The position numbers were made by a program, and so were the translations under genes. From Bacteroidales bacterium (GTDB taxonomy: Bacteria; Bacteroidota; Bacteroidia; Bacteroidales; FEN-979), in NCBI GenBank assembly GCA_016926765.1, contig JAFGNY010000247.1, forward strand, positions 1 through 8,172: a stretch of 8,172 nucleotides of DNA. The letters are read 5' to 3'. Of the stretch, positions 1 through 6,804 are shown piece by piece (the stretch's first letter is position 1; the number at the start of each line of letters is the position of its first letter). The notes beneath the pieces are model-generated. The model ran no database searches, was not told the origin of the DNA, and saw only the letters and a list, made by a program, of their open reading frames with translations.

Positions 1-548
1 ACCATCCTCTCTGGATTCGCCGAAAGATAACTTTTCCAGCCAGTAAATTTTTTTTCCGGTCCGATTTGTCCTTTTTGAAAGAAATGGCAAACAGCCACTG
101 CCAGGCCATCTGTTGCATCCAGGTGCTGCGGGACCTCCTTGATGTTTAACAGGTGAAACAGCATCGAAGCGACCTGTTCTTTGGAGGCGCTCCCTTTTCC
201 GGTGATGGCCTGTTTGATTTTCCGCGGGGAGTATTCAAAGATCGGGATGGAACGGGATAAAGCGGCTGCCATCGCAACTCCCTGGGCACGTCCCAGTTTC
301 AGCATCGACTGTACATTCTTACCAAAAAAAGGGGCTTCGATAGCCAGTTCATCCGGATTGTATTCGTCAATCAGAGTGATCGATTTTTCAAAAATATGTT
401 TCAACTTAAGTGGATGATCATCAGTTTTCACTAATTTTAGAACTCCTAGAGAAACCAAACTGATGCTCTTCTTATAGACGGAAATAATACCAAACCCCAT
501 GATATTGGTTCCCGGATCAATCCCTAAAATAATTCGCTCGCCACTCAC
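1..548 (-). CDS. ruvC: Crossover junction endodeoxyribonuclease RuvC (3' end cut by window edge)
   Basis: RuvC is the dimeric, metal-dependent nuclease that resolves Holliday junctions during recombination and repair, acting with the RuvAB branch-migration motor. The 182 codons visible read LGIDPGTN at residues 8-15, LAIEAP at 69-73 and LDATDGLAVAVCH at 143-155. The four acidic catalytic residues known for the family are therefore all present: D11, E71, D144 and D147. Family members are usually about 170-190 residues, so only a few C-terminal codons should be missing. The start is a GTG at 548: an in-frame TAA lies at 554-552, and the first ATG downstream falls beyond the catalytic D11. Its neighbour on the other strand starts only 8 bases away, so the two genes are divergent and each has its upstream control inside the other. 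No ruvA or ruvB is in view. The identification is secure. Confidence 0.96.
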   Translation of the reverse strand, partial: MSGERIILGIDPGTNIMGFGIISVYKKSISLVSLGVLKLVKTDDHPLKLKHIFEKSITLIDEYNPDELAIEAPFFGKNVQSMLKLGRAQGVAMAAALSRSIPIFEYSPRKIKQAITGKGSASKEQVASMLFHLLNIKEVPQHLDATDGLAVAVCHFFQKGQIGPEKKFTGWKSYLSANPERM

Positions 549-556
549 CGTTTAAG

Positions 557-1594
557 ATGATTAATACCACAAAAATAGGCAAAATATACAACAAGCTGCT
601 CCAGGTTGTCATCCTGCTGATAACCTATTGGTTTATTTACGACCAGGTCTTTTACCGTAAAAATATTCCGGGAATTGTCAAGGCATTCAGGGAAGATTTC
701 TGCAGTCAGGATTTCACCTGGATGATGATTCTGGTCATCCTGCTGATGTTTGTCAACTGGGGTGTTGAAGCCATCAAGTGGCGGTATTTAATGGCCAAGA
801 TTGAACGGATCGGTTTCTGGAAATCCTATCAGGCTGTCCTGACGGGAGTTACTGTCAGCTCGTTTACCCCCAACCGTATCGGGGAGTATTTTGGCCGTGT
901 TTTCATTCTTCAAACAGGAAGCCGTGTGGAGGGTATTTTAATCACGGTTATAGGCAGTATGAGCCAGTTACTGATTACGATTTTGACAGGCAGCCTGGCC
1001 TTGCTGGCCTTTATTCCGCTCTTTCTCACCCACTACTGGAATTACAATGGTTATCTCTACTATGCGATCGTCGCCTTGGTTGTGGGGTTTGATATTCTTA
1101 TCCTGGGTTTTTACCTGAATGTTTCTTTCCTTTCAACCCTCAAGGAGAAACTTCTCAGGAATGGGTTAAAAAAGATCAGGAAATTTTTCCGGATTTTTGC
1201 TTTCTATCATAACAGGGAACTGATCAGAGTGCTGATTTACAGCTTTATAAGATATGTTATCTTCTCTTTCCAATTTTTCGTTTTGTTGCGCATCTTTGGC
1301 GTACAGATTCCTTATCCGGATGCCATGATGTTGATCTCCCTGATCTATTTTGTGATGGCTGTGATTCCGACCATTGCATTAACTGAACTTGGCATCAGAG
1401 GATCGGTGGCTCTCTATTTTTTCGGCATCTATTTTTCGGGTATGGACAGATTGTCGGAGCAGATTAATTTTGGGATCCTGGCCGCCTCAACCATCCTCTG
1501 GGCGATCAATCTGGGATTTCCAGCGTTATTGGGAAGTCTTTTTGTATTCAGACTGAAATTTTTCAGAAAAGCGGTTAAGAACAGCACCGGATGA
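557..1594 (+). CDS. Flippase-like / lysylphosphatidylglycerol synthase TM-domain family membrane protein
   Basis: A 345-residue integral inner-membrane protein with about eight hydrophobic segments (roughly residues 14-33, 55-76, 90-118, 127-158, 166-189, 224-248, 253-292 and 303-332). It resembles the YbhN/UPF0104 and LPG_synthase_TM family, the membrane half of MprF-like proteins, which is associated with lipid or lipid-linked substrate translocation. Family-like signatures are FTPNRIGEY at 103-111, in the place of the usual 'TPgraGE' loop, and PTIALTELGIRGS at 271-283, in the place of the late 'P..G..E' loop. There is no C-terminal aminoacyl-transferase domain, so it is not a complete MprF. 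The ATG at 557 is the only reasonable start, because an in-frame TAA sits at 530-532. Its stop overlaps the next start (ATGA), so it is probably co-translated with the glycosyltransferase. That context suggests movement of a glycolipid or glycan precursor; the substrate is unknown. I found no clear promoter upstream. Confidence 0.82.
   Translation: MINTTKIGKIYNKLLQVVILLITYWFIYDQVFYRKNIPGIVKAFREDFCSQDFTWMMILVILLMFVNWGVEAIKWRYLMAKIERIGFWKSYQAVLTGVTVSSFTPNRIGEYFGRVFILQTGSRVEGILITVIGSMSQLLITILTGSLALLAFIPLFLTHYWNYNGYLYYAIVALVVGFDILILGFYLNVSFLSTLKEKLLRNGLKKIRKFFRIFAFYHNRELIRVLIYSFIRYVIFSFQFFVLLRIFGVQIPYPDAMMLISLIYFVMAVIPTIALTELGIRGSVALYFFGIYFSGMDRLSEQINFGILAASTILWAINLGFPALLGSLFVFRLKFFRKAVKNSTG
570..577 (-). 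promoter_or_regulatory. Putative -7 element for ruvC inside the divergent gene
   Basis: Read on the minus strand this is TATTTTTG, a full match to the Bacteroidota -7 consensus TAnnTTTG. It would place transcription start roughly 15 bases before the ruvC GTG. I see no good TTG element 19-21 bases further upstream, so the support is the -7 match and its position only. It lies within codons 5-7 of the divergent membrane-protein gene. Confidence 0.4.
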
Positions 1595-2763
1595 TCCTGC
1601 TGGTAATTATCGGAGGGTTGATGATGTTGCTGGCCATTCTGTATGCTCTGATTATTTTTGGAGCCCTTACCGGCTTATCCCTTCCATCCGGCAACATCAC
1701 CTCTTCTCCCGGGCAGCTACCTGTTGTGAGTGTGATTATCCCTGTCAGGAATGAAGAGAACCGGTTACTCCTGTGTCTGGCATCCCTGAGCAAACAGGAT
1801 TATCCTTTTGGAAAAGTTGAGTTGCTGATCAGTGATGATTTTTCCGAAGATAGAACCTGCGAGATCGCAGAGCGATTCATCCAACAGCATCCCCAACAAA
1901 CCTGGATCCTGGTGAAGGGAGATCCTGAACTGCCGTCAGGGAGTGGTAAAAAAGCAGCGATCGCCCGGGCGATTCATCTGGCTTCAGGCAGTTTAATCCT
2001 CACAACGGATGGAGATACGCAGCATAGCTCTTCCTGGATATCTTCCATGGTACACGGGTATCATACAACTGGCGCCAGAATGGTTCTTGGCCCGGTGATG
2101 TTTTCAGAGACAAAGGGGGTGTTTGGCCACATGCAGACACTTGAATTTTTAGGTGTGATGGGTCTCACGGCAGGATTTGCCAACATCGGCCGGGCAATTA
2201 TGTGCAATGGAGCAAATTTGTGTTACGAAAAGACCACTTTTTATCAGACCGGAGGATTTGATGGGAATGAACAGTTTGCTTCCGGGGATGATCAGTTCCT
2301 GCTGTGGAAAATAAAACGTCTGTATGGAGGCGGGGCGATACGTTTTCTGGATGACAGGGATGCCATTGTGACTACTCTCCCTGCGCAAGGAGTTAAACCC
2401 TTTTTTCAACAGCGGTTCCGGTGGATATCGAAGAGCCGGGGCTATCGCGATCCACTTGTCACGGGTGTCGGATTGGTCAGCTATCTCTTTCAGGCAATGA
2501 TCCTAGCAGGATTTTCCCTTGGATTCCTTTCCCCCCTATATCTTTACCTGGCTGTGTTATTACTTGCCTTCAAGCTGTTGATTGACTTGCCTCTTGTCTT
2601 TTCCATGGCCCGGTTTTTCAACAAACTCAATCTGTGGAAATGGTACATCCCGGCCCAGCTTTTTCAGGTTCTCTACGTAACAGTTTCAGGGCCAATGGCT
2701 TTTCTGATTCCGGTGAAATGGAAAGGCAGACGTGTGTCATCCTTCACTTTCCGGATTTCATGA
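1591..2763 (+). CDS. Membrane-anchored family 2 glycosyltransferase
   Basis: A 390-residue inverting GT-A fold glycosyltransferase (GT2) that would transfer a sugar from a nucleotide- or lipid-linked donor at the cytoplasmic face of the membrane. It has one N-terminal membrane helix (about 3-28), then the catalytic domain: VSVIIPVRNEE at 46-56, the nucleotide-binding LLISDDFSED at 78-87, the metal-binding TTDGDTQ at 138-144, SGDDQ at 231-235 in the place of the general-base acidic motif, and Q274xxRW278. Three further hydrophobic segments (about 293-315, 317-340 and 352-374) anchor the C-terminus. The Q-x-x-R-W motif with C-terminal helices is typical of processive or lipid-acting GT2 enzymes, but the acceptor cannot be read from the sequence. 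The ATGA overlap with the upstream flippase-like gene indicates translational coupling. The 3' end overlaps the convergent ispD by 20 bases. Confidence 0.9.
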   Translation: MILLVIIGGLMMLLAILYALIIFGALTGLSLPSGNITSSPGQLPVVSVIIPVRNEENRLLLCLASLSKQDYPFGKVELLISDDFSEDRTCEIAERFIQQHPQQTWILVKGDPELPSGSGKKAAIARAIHLASGSLILTTDGDTQHSSSWISSMVHGYHTTGARMVLGPVMFSETKGVFGHMQTLEFLGVMGLTAGFANIGRAIMCNGANLCYEKTTFYQTGGFDGNEQFASGDDQFLLWKIKRLYGGGAIRFLDDRDAIVTTLPAQGVKPFFQQRFRWISKSRGYRDPLVTGVGLVSYLFQAMILAGFSLGFLSPLYLYLAVLLLAFKLLIDLPLVFSMARFFNKLNLWKWYIPAQLFQVLYVTVSGPMAFLIPVKWKGRRVSSFTFRIS

Positions 2764-3412
2764 GAGCTTCTGCCGTCACCAGATCAGACGGGAAGGTAAT
2801 CTTGAGATTGATGGGGTCTCCTGATGCCAGGCAGATTGGAATGCCGGTCGATTCAAGCACAGTTGCATCATCCGTGAATTCAGACCGGTACGATTGCGTA
2901 TAGGCTTCCTGAATCAATGCTGTCTGGAAAACCTGTGGCGTCTGGACAATCCGGAAAAGGGAGCGGTCTGAAGGCCGGCTGGAAGAACCGGCCAGTTCCC
3001 TGATGGATTCCGTGACGGGAACAACCGGAACGGCATTTCCTTTCTCCTCTGCGAGGGTAAACAAGCGATGAAGTAACTCCTGTGAAACCAACGGCCGTGC
3101 TCCGTCATGAATAGCTACCATTCCTTCCGGAGCCAGACGTTGCAGGCAATTGAAAACAGAATGAAAACGGGTGGCTCCTCCCGGGACCAGTTCATGGGGA
3201 ATAGTCAGGTTATACCTCTGTAACAACGCAACCCACTCGCTAAACAGGGACTCCGGCAATGCAAGTAAAATCCGTATGGATGGATCAAACCGGAAAAAGG
3301 CGTTGATTGGATGCATCAACACGGGGATCTCCTTTAACAGGAGAAACTGTTTTGGCGTCGGGGAACTCATGCGGGAACCCGTTCCCCCAGCAACGATGAT
3401 AGCTGCCTTCAT
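2744..3412 (-). CDS. ispD: 2-C-methyl-D-erythritol 4-phosphate cytidylyltransferase IspD
   Basis: IspD joins CTP and MEP to give CDP-methylerythritol plus pyrophosphate, the third step of the non-mevalonate isoprenoid pathway, in the cytoplasm. The 222-residue product has the CTP-binding loop VAGGTGSRM (7-15) with R14, PKQ at 20-22 with K21, VPGGATRFHSV at 76-86, IHDGARP at 101-107, QTPQVF at 157-162, FTDDATVLE at 179-187 and INLKITFPSDL at 201-211. These match the conserved CTP- and MEP-binding residues of the family, and the length is usual. I chose the ATG at 3412. A TTG one codon upstream (3415) is also open, but the ATG forms a TGATG junction with the queA stop, which favours it. ispD is the second gene of the queA-ispD operon, and its last 20 bases lie inside the convergent glycosyltransferase gene. 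Confidence 0.95.
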   Translation of the reverse strand: MKAAIIVAGGTGSRMSSPTPKQFLLLKEIPVLMHPINAFFRFDPSIRILLALPESLFSEWVALLQRYNLTIPHELVPGGATRFHSVFNCLQRLAPEGMVAIHDGARPLVSQELLHRLFTLAEEKGNAVPVVPVTESIRELAGSSSRPSDRSLFRIVQTPQVFQTALIQEAYTQSYRSEFTDDATVLESTGIPICLASGDPINLKITFPSDLVTAEALMKSGK

Positions 3413-4461
3413 CAAAGGATCAACATCGGATGGCCATAAGTGAAGAACTTATATTTCTTCTTCACCGCTTCCTGGTATGCTTCCATGAGGAAGTCATAGC
3501 CGGCGAAGGCTGCAACGAGCATCATCATCGGTGACTGGGGAAGATGGAAATTGCTAACCATGGCATTGGCAATACTGAATTCGTAAGGAGGGAAGATAAA
3601 TTTATTGGTCCAGCCACGATAAGGTTTCAATTGGTTGGAGATCGCGACCGATGATTCAATGGCTTTCATGGTAGTGGTCCCGATCGCGACAATTTTCTTT
3701 CTATTTGTCTTGGCACGGTTAACGATGTCTGCCGTCCCAGACTCGATGATGATCTCCTCACTGTCCATTTTGTGTTTGGTGAGGTCTTCAACATCAATTG
3801 AACGAAAATTTCCCAAACCAACATGCAGCGTAATTTCTGCAAAGTTAACCCCCTGCAATTCTAGGCGTTTCATGATCTCACGACTGAAATGCAGTCCGGC
3901 CGTGGGAGCGGCTACTGCTCCTTCGTGCTTGGCATAGATCGTTTGGTAACGAACTTCATCTTCTTCAGTAACAGGACGGTTATGGATTTTGGGCAACGGA
4001 GTCTGACCCAATCGCTGGATGGTACGTTTGAATTCTTCATAGGATCCATCAAAAAGAAACCGGATCGTCCGGCCACGTGAAGTGGTATTGTCAATCACTT
4101 CAGCTACCAACGAGTCGTCCTCGCCGAAATATAGTTTATTTCCGATGCGGATTTTACGGGCCGGATCAACAAGCACATCCCAAAGGCGCGACTCCCTGTT
4201 TAATTCTCTTAATAAAAAAACTTCGATTTTCGCCCCCGTTTTTTCCTTCTCCCCGTAAAGCCGAGCCGGGAAAACTTTGGTATTGTTCAGGATAAATACG
4301 TCCCCATCACCAAAATAGGTTAAAATATCTCTGAAATTTTTATGTTCAATCGTTTGATTTTTTCTGTTTAATACCATCATCGGCACATCGTCTCTCTGTT
4401 TTGAGGGCTCATGTGCGATCAGTTCTGGCGGTAAATGGAAGCGAAAGTGTGAAAGTTTCAT
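3412..4461 (-). CDS. queA: S-adenosylmethionine:tRNA ribosyltransferase-isomerase QueA
   Basis: QueA transfers and isomerises the ribosyl group of S-adenosylmethionine onto preQ1 at position 34 of tRNAs with GUN anticodons, giving epoxyqueuosine. At 349 residues it is full length. Family blocks seen are LIAHEPS..RDD (14-25), ILNNTKVFPARLYG (57-70), TGAKIEVFLLRELNRE (75-90), the invariant-looking AAPTAGLHFS (184-193), TLHVGLGNFR (211-220), KHKMDSE (229-235), GTTTMKAIES (261-270) and FIFPPYEF..ANAMVSNFHLP (288-308). The C-terminus reads YKFFTYGHPMLIL, where most members I remember have YGDAMLI, and HLPQSPMMML replaces the usual HLPxSxLLML. The core is intact, so I expect activity. It leads an operon with ispD (TGATG junction) and has a well-formed promoter just upstream. 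The start is the ATG at 4461. Confidence 0.95.
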   Translation of the reverse strand: MKLSHFRFHLPPELIAHEPSKQRDDVPMMVLNRKNQTIEHKNFRDILTYFGDGDVFILNNTKVFPARLYGEKEKTGAKIEVFLLRELNRESRLWDVLVDPARKIRIGNKLYFGEDDSLVAEVIDNTTSRGRTIRFLFDGSYEEFKRTIQRLGQTPLPKIHNRPVTEEDEVRYQTIYAKHEGAVAAPTAGLHFSREIMKRLELQGVNFAEITLHVGLGNFRSIDVEDLTKHKMDSEEIIIESGTADIVNRAKTNRKKIVAIGTTTMKAIESSVAISNQLKPYRGWTNKFIFPPYEFSIANAMVSNFHLPQSPMMMLVAAFAGYDFLMEAYQEAVKKKYKFFTYGHPMLIL

Positions 4462-4487
4462 AGGGTTTAGCCTCTGATTGAGGGCTG

Positions 4488-4519
4488 CAAAGTTAATCCA
4501 ATTTTAGCTGAAAGTCAAG
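4488..4519 (-). promoter_or_regulatory. Bacteroidota-type promoter for queA-ispD
   Basis: On the minus strand this reads CTTG (4519-4516), then exactly 20 bases, then TAACTTTG (4495-4488). It matches the Bacteroidota consensus of TTTG at -33 and TAnnTTTG at -7 with 19-21 base spacing, with one mismatch in the -33 box. Transcription would start near 4480, leaving a leader of about 20 bases before the queA ATG, too short for a riboswitch. This is the best promoter match in the window. Confidence 0.7.
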
Positions 4520-4580
4520 CCCTTTTATCGCCAATTTGGACTGATTAAACTGTTCGGTGCAGGATTGAATAGGGAAATAG

Positions 4581-4588
4581 TATATTTG
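4581..4588 (+). promoter_or_regulatory. Putative -7 element for the MFS exporter gene
   Basis: TATATTTG is a full match to the Bacteroidota -7 consensus TAnnTTTG. I see no clear TTG 19-21 bases upstream (the nearest is a weak TTCG at 4553-4556). If real, transcription starts near 4594. This would exclude the TTG at 4565 and the TTG at 4586 as translation starts and would favour the GTG at 4607. Confidence 0.45.
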
Positions 4589-4606
4589 TCCCAAAAACGG
4601 ATCATT

Positions 4607-6073
4607 GTGCCAACCATTTCAGTAACGAGCAGAAGCAAACAGCTTGGAATTATTTTCAGTGCATCTCTCGCCGGGTTTATGGTGCTGTTGGATAACAACA
4701 TTATCAATATTTCACTGCCGGAAATTGCCTCTTTCTTCAACATTTCTACCACATCCGTTATTCAGATTGTCGTGATTTATTTGTTGATGCTGACAAGCAC
4801 GCTGATCATTTTCGGAAAACTGGCTGATAACATTGGCATCAAACCAATCTTTATCAGTGGATTTGTGGTCTTCACCGTCAGCTCTTTGTTGTGCGGTTTG
4901 TCCCCATCATTTTTTCTTCTGCTGGCTGCGCGGCTTTTTCAGGCACTCGGCGGATCCATGCTTTTTGCCACTGCTATTTCACTCATCACCCGGTTTATTC
5001 CGGCCGACAGAAGGGGATGGGCATTTGGAATTTTCTCTCCGGTCACCTCCCTGGGTCTTCTGATTGGAAATCCTTTAGGTGGATTGATTACCGGGATGCT
5101 CAACTGGCATTGGATTTTTCTGGTGAATGTTCCGGTAGGGATTCTGGCCATCCTGTTTGCTATCAAGACGATTCCCAGCGATATTACCAGACGGCCGGAT
5201 CGACCAGCAGCAAAAAGCTTTGATTATTTAGGATCCCTGCTGAGTTTTACAGGGGTTGCATTGCTAGTTTTTTTTATTAGCCGGGGCAGATCCATTGGCT
5301 GGAATTCTCCATGGACCATCGGGGGATTTATTCTTTCGGCAGCATTGATTCTTAGCTTTATCCTATGGGAAAGGAGATCAAAGGATCCCATTCTGGATCT
5401 CTTTATCTTCCGAGACAGGAATTTTTCCTTTGCCATCCTTGCTTCGTTGGCGGGATTTGGATTGATGGCAGGAAGCAATGTACTCTTGCCTTTTTACCTG
5501 ATCAATGGCCTGAAGATCGATGTCAGCCACGCAGGTTTTATTATGATGACCTTCCCGGTAGTGTTCAGTATGATCAGTCCCGTCACAGGCCGTCTGTCCG
5601 ACAGGGTGTTAAAAGTACATCTGACCGTAATCGGGATGGCACTGGCCGCGCTCACCTGCATTGCATTTTCATTTCTGCTGCCCTTGTTGCATCTTGGGAT
5701 CCTCTTTGCCTATATGGTCCTTCTTGGAATTTCCTATGCACTGTTTATCACTCCAAACAATAACCTGGTGATGTCACTGGCAAAGGAAGACAAACAGTCG
5801 ATCTCTTCGAGCGTATTTAAACTCGCAACCAACATGGGACAAATGCTTGGACTTATCATCATGCAGTTGATCTTTACCATGAATTTGCCTCAAACGCATG
5901 GGAAAGGAGGATTTGCATTGAAATCGGCTTCTGTCTCCGAAATGATCTCAGGATTTTCGTGGGCCTTTATTGCCGGAGCCGCCATGTGCCTTACAGCTGT
6001 TTTCTTCTCGTTGTTTATCCGGGAGGATAAGGAGAAGATTAAAGAGTTCTCAGAAAGGTCAATTCTGGGCTAA
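4607..6073 (+). CDS. Major facilitator superfamily exporter, DHA2 (14-helix EmrB/QacA-like) family
   Basis: An inner-membrane drug:proton antiporter-like protein of 488 residues from the GTG at 4607. I count 14 hydrophobic helices, the DHA2 layout. Family motifs are LDNNIINISLPEI in helix 1 (about 28-40), motif A GKLADNIG after helix 2 (70-77), and the motif C region LIGNPLGG in helix 5 (152-159), followed by NWHWIFLVNVPVG (166-178) entering helix 6. Substrate cannot be inferred: many homologues export toxic organic compounds or metabolites. No HlyD/EmrA-type adaptor, TolC partner or TetR-type regulator is adjacent, so it may work alone. The reading frame is open to a TTG at 4565 (502 residues), but a -7 promoter match at 4581-4588 lies downstream of that codon, so I prefer the GTG. 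The last 35 bases overlap the convergent HAD phosphatase gene. Confidence 0.88.
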   Translation: MPTISVTSRSKQLGIIFSASLAGFMVLLDNNIINISLPEIASFFNISTTSVIQIVVIYLLMLTSTLIIFGKLADNIGIKPIFISGFVVFTVSSLLCGLSPSFFLLLAARLFQALGGSMLFATAISLITRFIPADRRGWAFGIFSPVTSLGLLIGNPLGGLITGMLNWHWIFLVNVPVGILAILFAIKTIPSDITRRPDRPAAKSFDYLGSLLSFTGVALLVFFISRGRSIGWNSPWTIGGFILSAALILSFILWERRSKDPILDLFIFRDRNFSFAILASLAGFGLMAGSNVLLPFYLINGLKIDVSHAGFIMMTFPVVFSMISPVTGRLSDRVLKVHLTVIGMALAALTCIAFSFLLPLLHLGILFAYMVLLGISYALFITPNNNLVMSLAKEDKQSISSSVFKLATNMGQMLGLIIMQLIFTMNLPQTHGKGGFALKSASVSEMISGFSWAFIAGAAMCLTAVFFSLFIREDKEKIKEFSERSILG

Positions 6074-6686
6074 ACAGAACTGTAATATCTTCATCATCAG
6101 CAAGATGATAAGCCAGAAGCCCTGCCTTCCGCGCTCCCTCAATATGTTGGGGAGAGTCGTCGATGAAGAGGGTCTCATTCCGATTTAGTCCGGCATCGTG
6201 GATCACAAAATCAAACACGTCGGGAAAAGGCTTTCTGAGACCAATCTGATGAGAGAAGTAAGCTTTTTCAAAGAGCTCGCCGAAACCTGAAACACCATAG
6301 GTTGCCTGGAGGTCGTTGAGGTATTTGGTATAATGGATCTCATTGGTATTGCTGAGAAGGAACAAGCGATAGTGTGGTGAAAGCGTTCGGAGAAGATCAA
6401 TCCGTGAGGCCGGAATATCCTGAAGAAGGGCATTCCAGGCTTTGTCAATTTCCTCCTCCGTAACGGGTTTGTCAAAATAGGGTTTCAATGCTTCCCTGAA
6501 TTGATGGGGAGTAATCTTACCGGTCTCAAAGCTTCCGAAGAAACTATCCCGCTCAGTTACGGAATACGCGCGATCGAATTGCCGGATACCCAGCTCGATA
6601 AAGGCCTGTTCTGTGATCGAGACATCGATGTTGCAAATCACACCACCAAAATCGAAGATAATATTCCTGATGTCGCGCTGTTGCAT
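6039..6686 (-). CDS. HAD-superfamily phosphatase, YihX-like (HAD-IA)
   Basis: A soluble 215-residue haloacid-dehalogenase-type hydrolase that likely removes phosphate from a small metabolite. Motif I is FDFGGV (11-16) with nucleophile D12. The second Asp of the usual DxD is G14, as in YihX/epoxide-hydrolase-N-terminal-like members (DLGNV or DFGGV), so this is a subfamily trait rather than a defect. Motif II is LLSNTNEIH with S112, motif III is the lysine in GLRKPFPD (K152), and motif IV is LFIDDSPQHIEGA with D176 and D177. A helical cap lies between motifs I and II (about 25-100). YihX acts on glucose 1-phosphate, but subfamily specificity is broad, so no substrate is assigned. I use the ATG at 6686. 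A TTG at 6707 is also in frame but sits inside a promoter-like sequence. The 3' end overlaps the exporter gene tail to tail. Confidence 0.88.
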   Translation of the reverse strand: MQQRDIRNIIFDFGGVICNIDVSITEQAFIELGIRQFDRAYSVTERDSFFGSFETGKITPHQFREALKPYFDKPVTEEEIDKAWNALLQDIPASRIDLLRTLSPHYRLFLLSNTNEIHYTKYLNDLQATYGVSGFGELFEKAYFSHQIGLRKPFPDVFDFVIHDAGLNRNETLFIDDSPQHIEGARKAGLLAYHLADDEDITVLFSPELTFLRTL

Positions 6687-6704
6687 TTTGTTTGAGCTGG
6701 ACTG

Positions 6705-6712
6705 CAAAGTTG
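6705..6712 (-). promoter_or_regulatory. Putative -7 element for the HAD phosphatase gene
   Basis: On the minus strand this is CAACTTTG, one mismatch from TAnnTTTG. It is followed by CAG, giving the same ACTTTGCAG string as the queA promoter. It lies 18 bases before the ATG at 6686. No convincing -33 TTG is visible 20 bases upstream. It overlaps the alternative TTG start, which argues against that start. Confidence 0.35.
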
Positions 6713-6731
6713 AGAATTTTCAGGCGACCTG

Positions 6732-6762
6732 TTGACCGGATTTAAAAGATTGTTTTATTTTG
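6732..6762 (+). promoter_or_regulatory. Putative promoter for the Cache lipoprotein gene
   Basis: TTG at 6732-6734, then exactly 20 bases, then TTATTTTG at 6755-6762, one mismatch from TAnnTTTG. This is the same spacing as the queA promoter. It would leave a leader of roughly 35 bases before the ATG at 6805. Confidence 0.5.
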
Positions 6763-6804
6763 CCAGGTTGAATGTCAATCCGAATTAATAAAAATAGTTG
6801 AGCT

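Noticed and set aside
181..417. Open reading frame on the plus strand, antisense to ruvC
   Set aside because: It lies entirely within ruvC, whose catalytic motifs are clear, and its protein has no recognisable domain.
2634..2903. Plus-strand open frame across the GT2 / ispD junction
   Set aside because: It is a shadow of two well-supported genes, with no motifs and no start signal.
3413..3415. TTG start for ispD one codon upstream of the ATG
   Set aside because: The ATG at 3412 makes a standard TGATG junction with queA, and one extra Met adds nothing to the conserved N-terminus.
4462..4564. Possible preQ1 riboswitch before queA
   Set aside because: The predicted leader is only about 20 bases long and I see no preQ1-type pseudoknot; queA is also a biosynthesis gene downstream of preQ1.
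4565..4606. N-terminal extension of the exporter from a TTG
   Set aside because: A -7-like TATATTTG lies inside it, and the extension adds no helix or family motif.
4891..5763. Open frames in another plus-strand phase inside the exporter gene
   Set aside because: The DHA2 frame carries all the helices and motifs; the alternates have mixed composition and no family signature.
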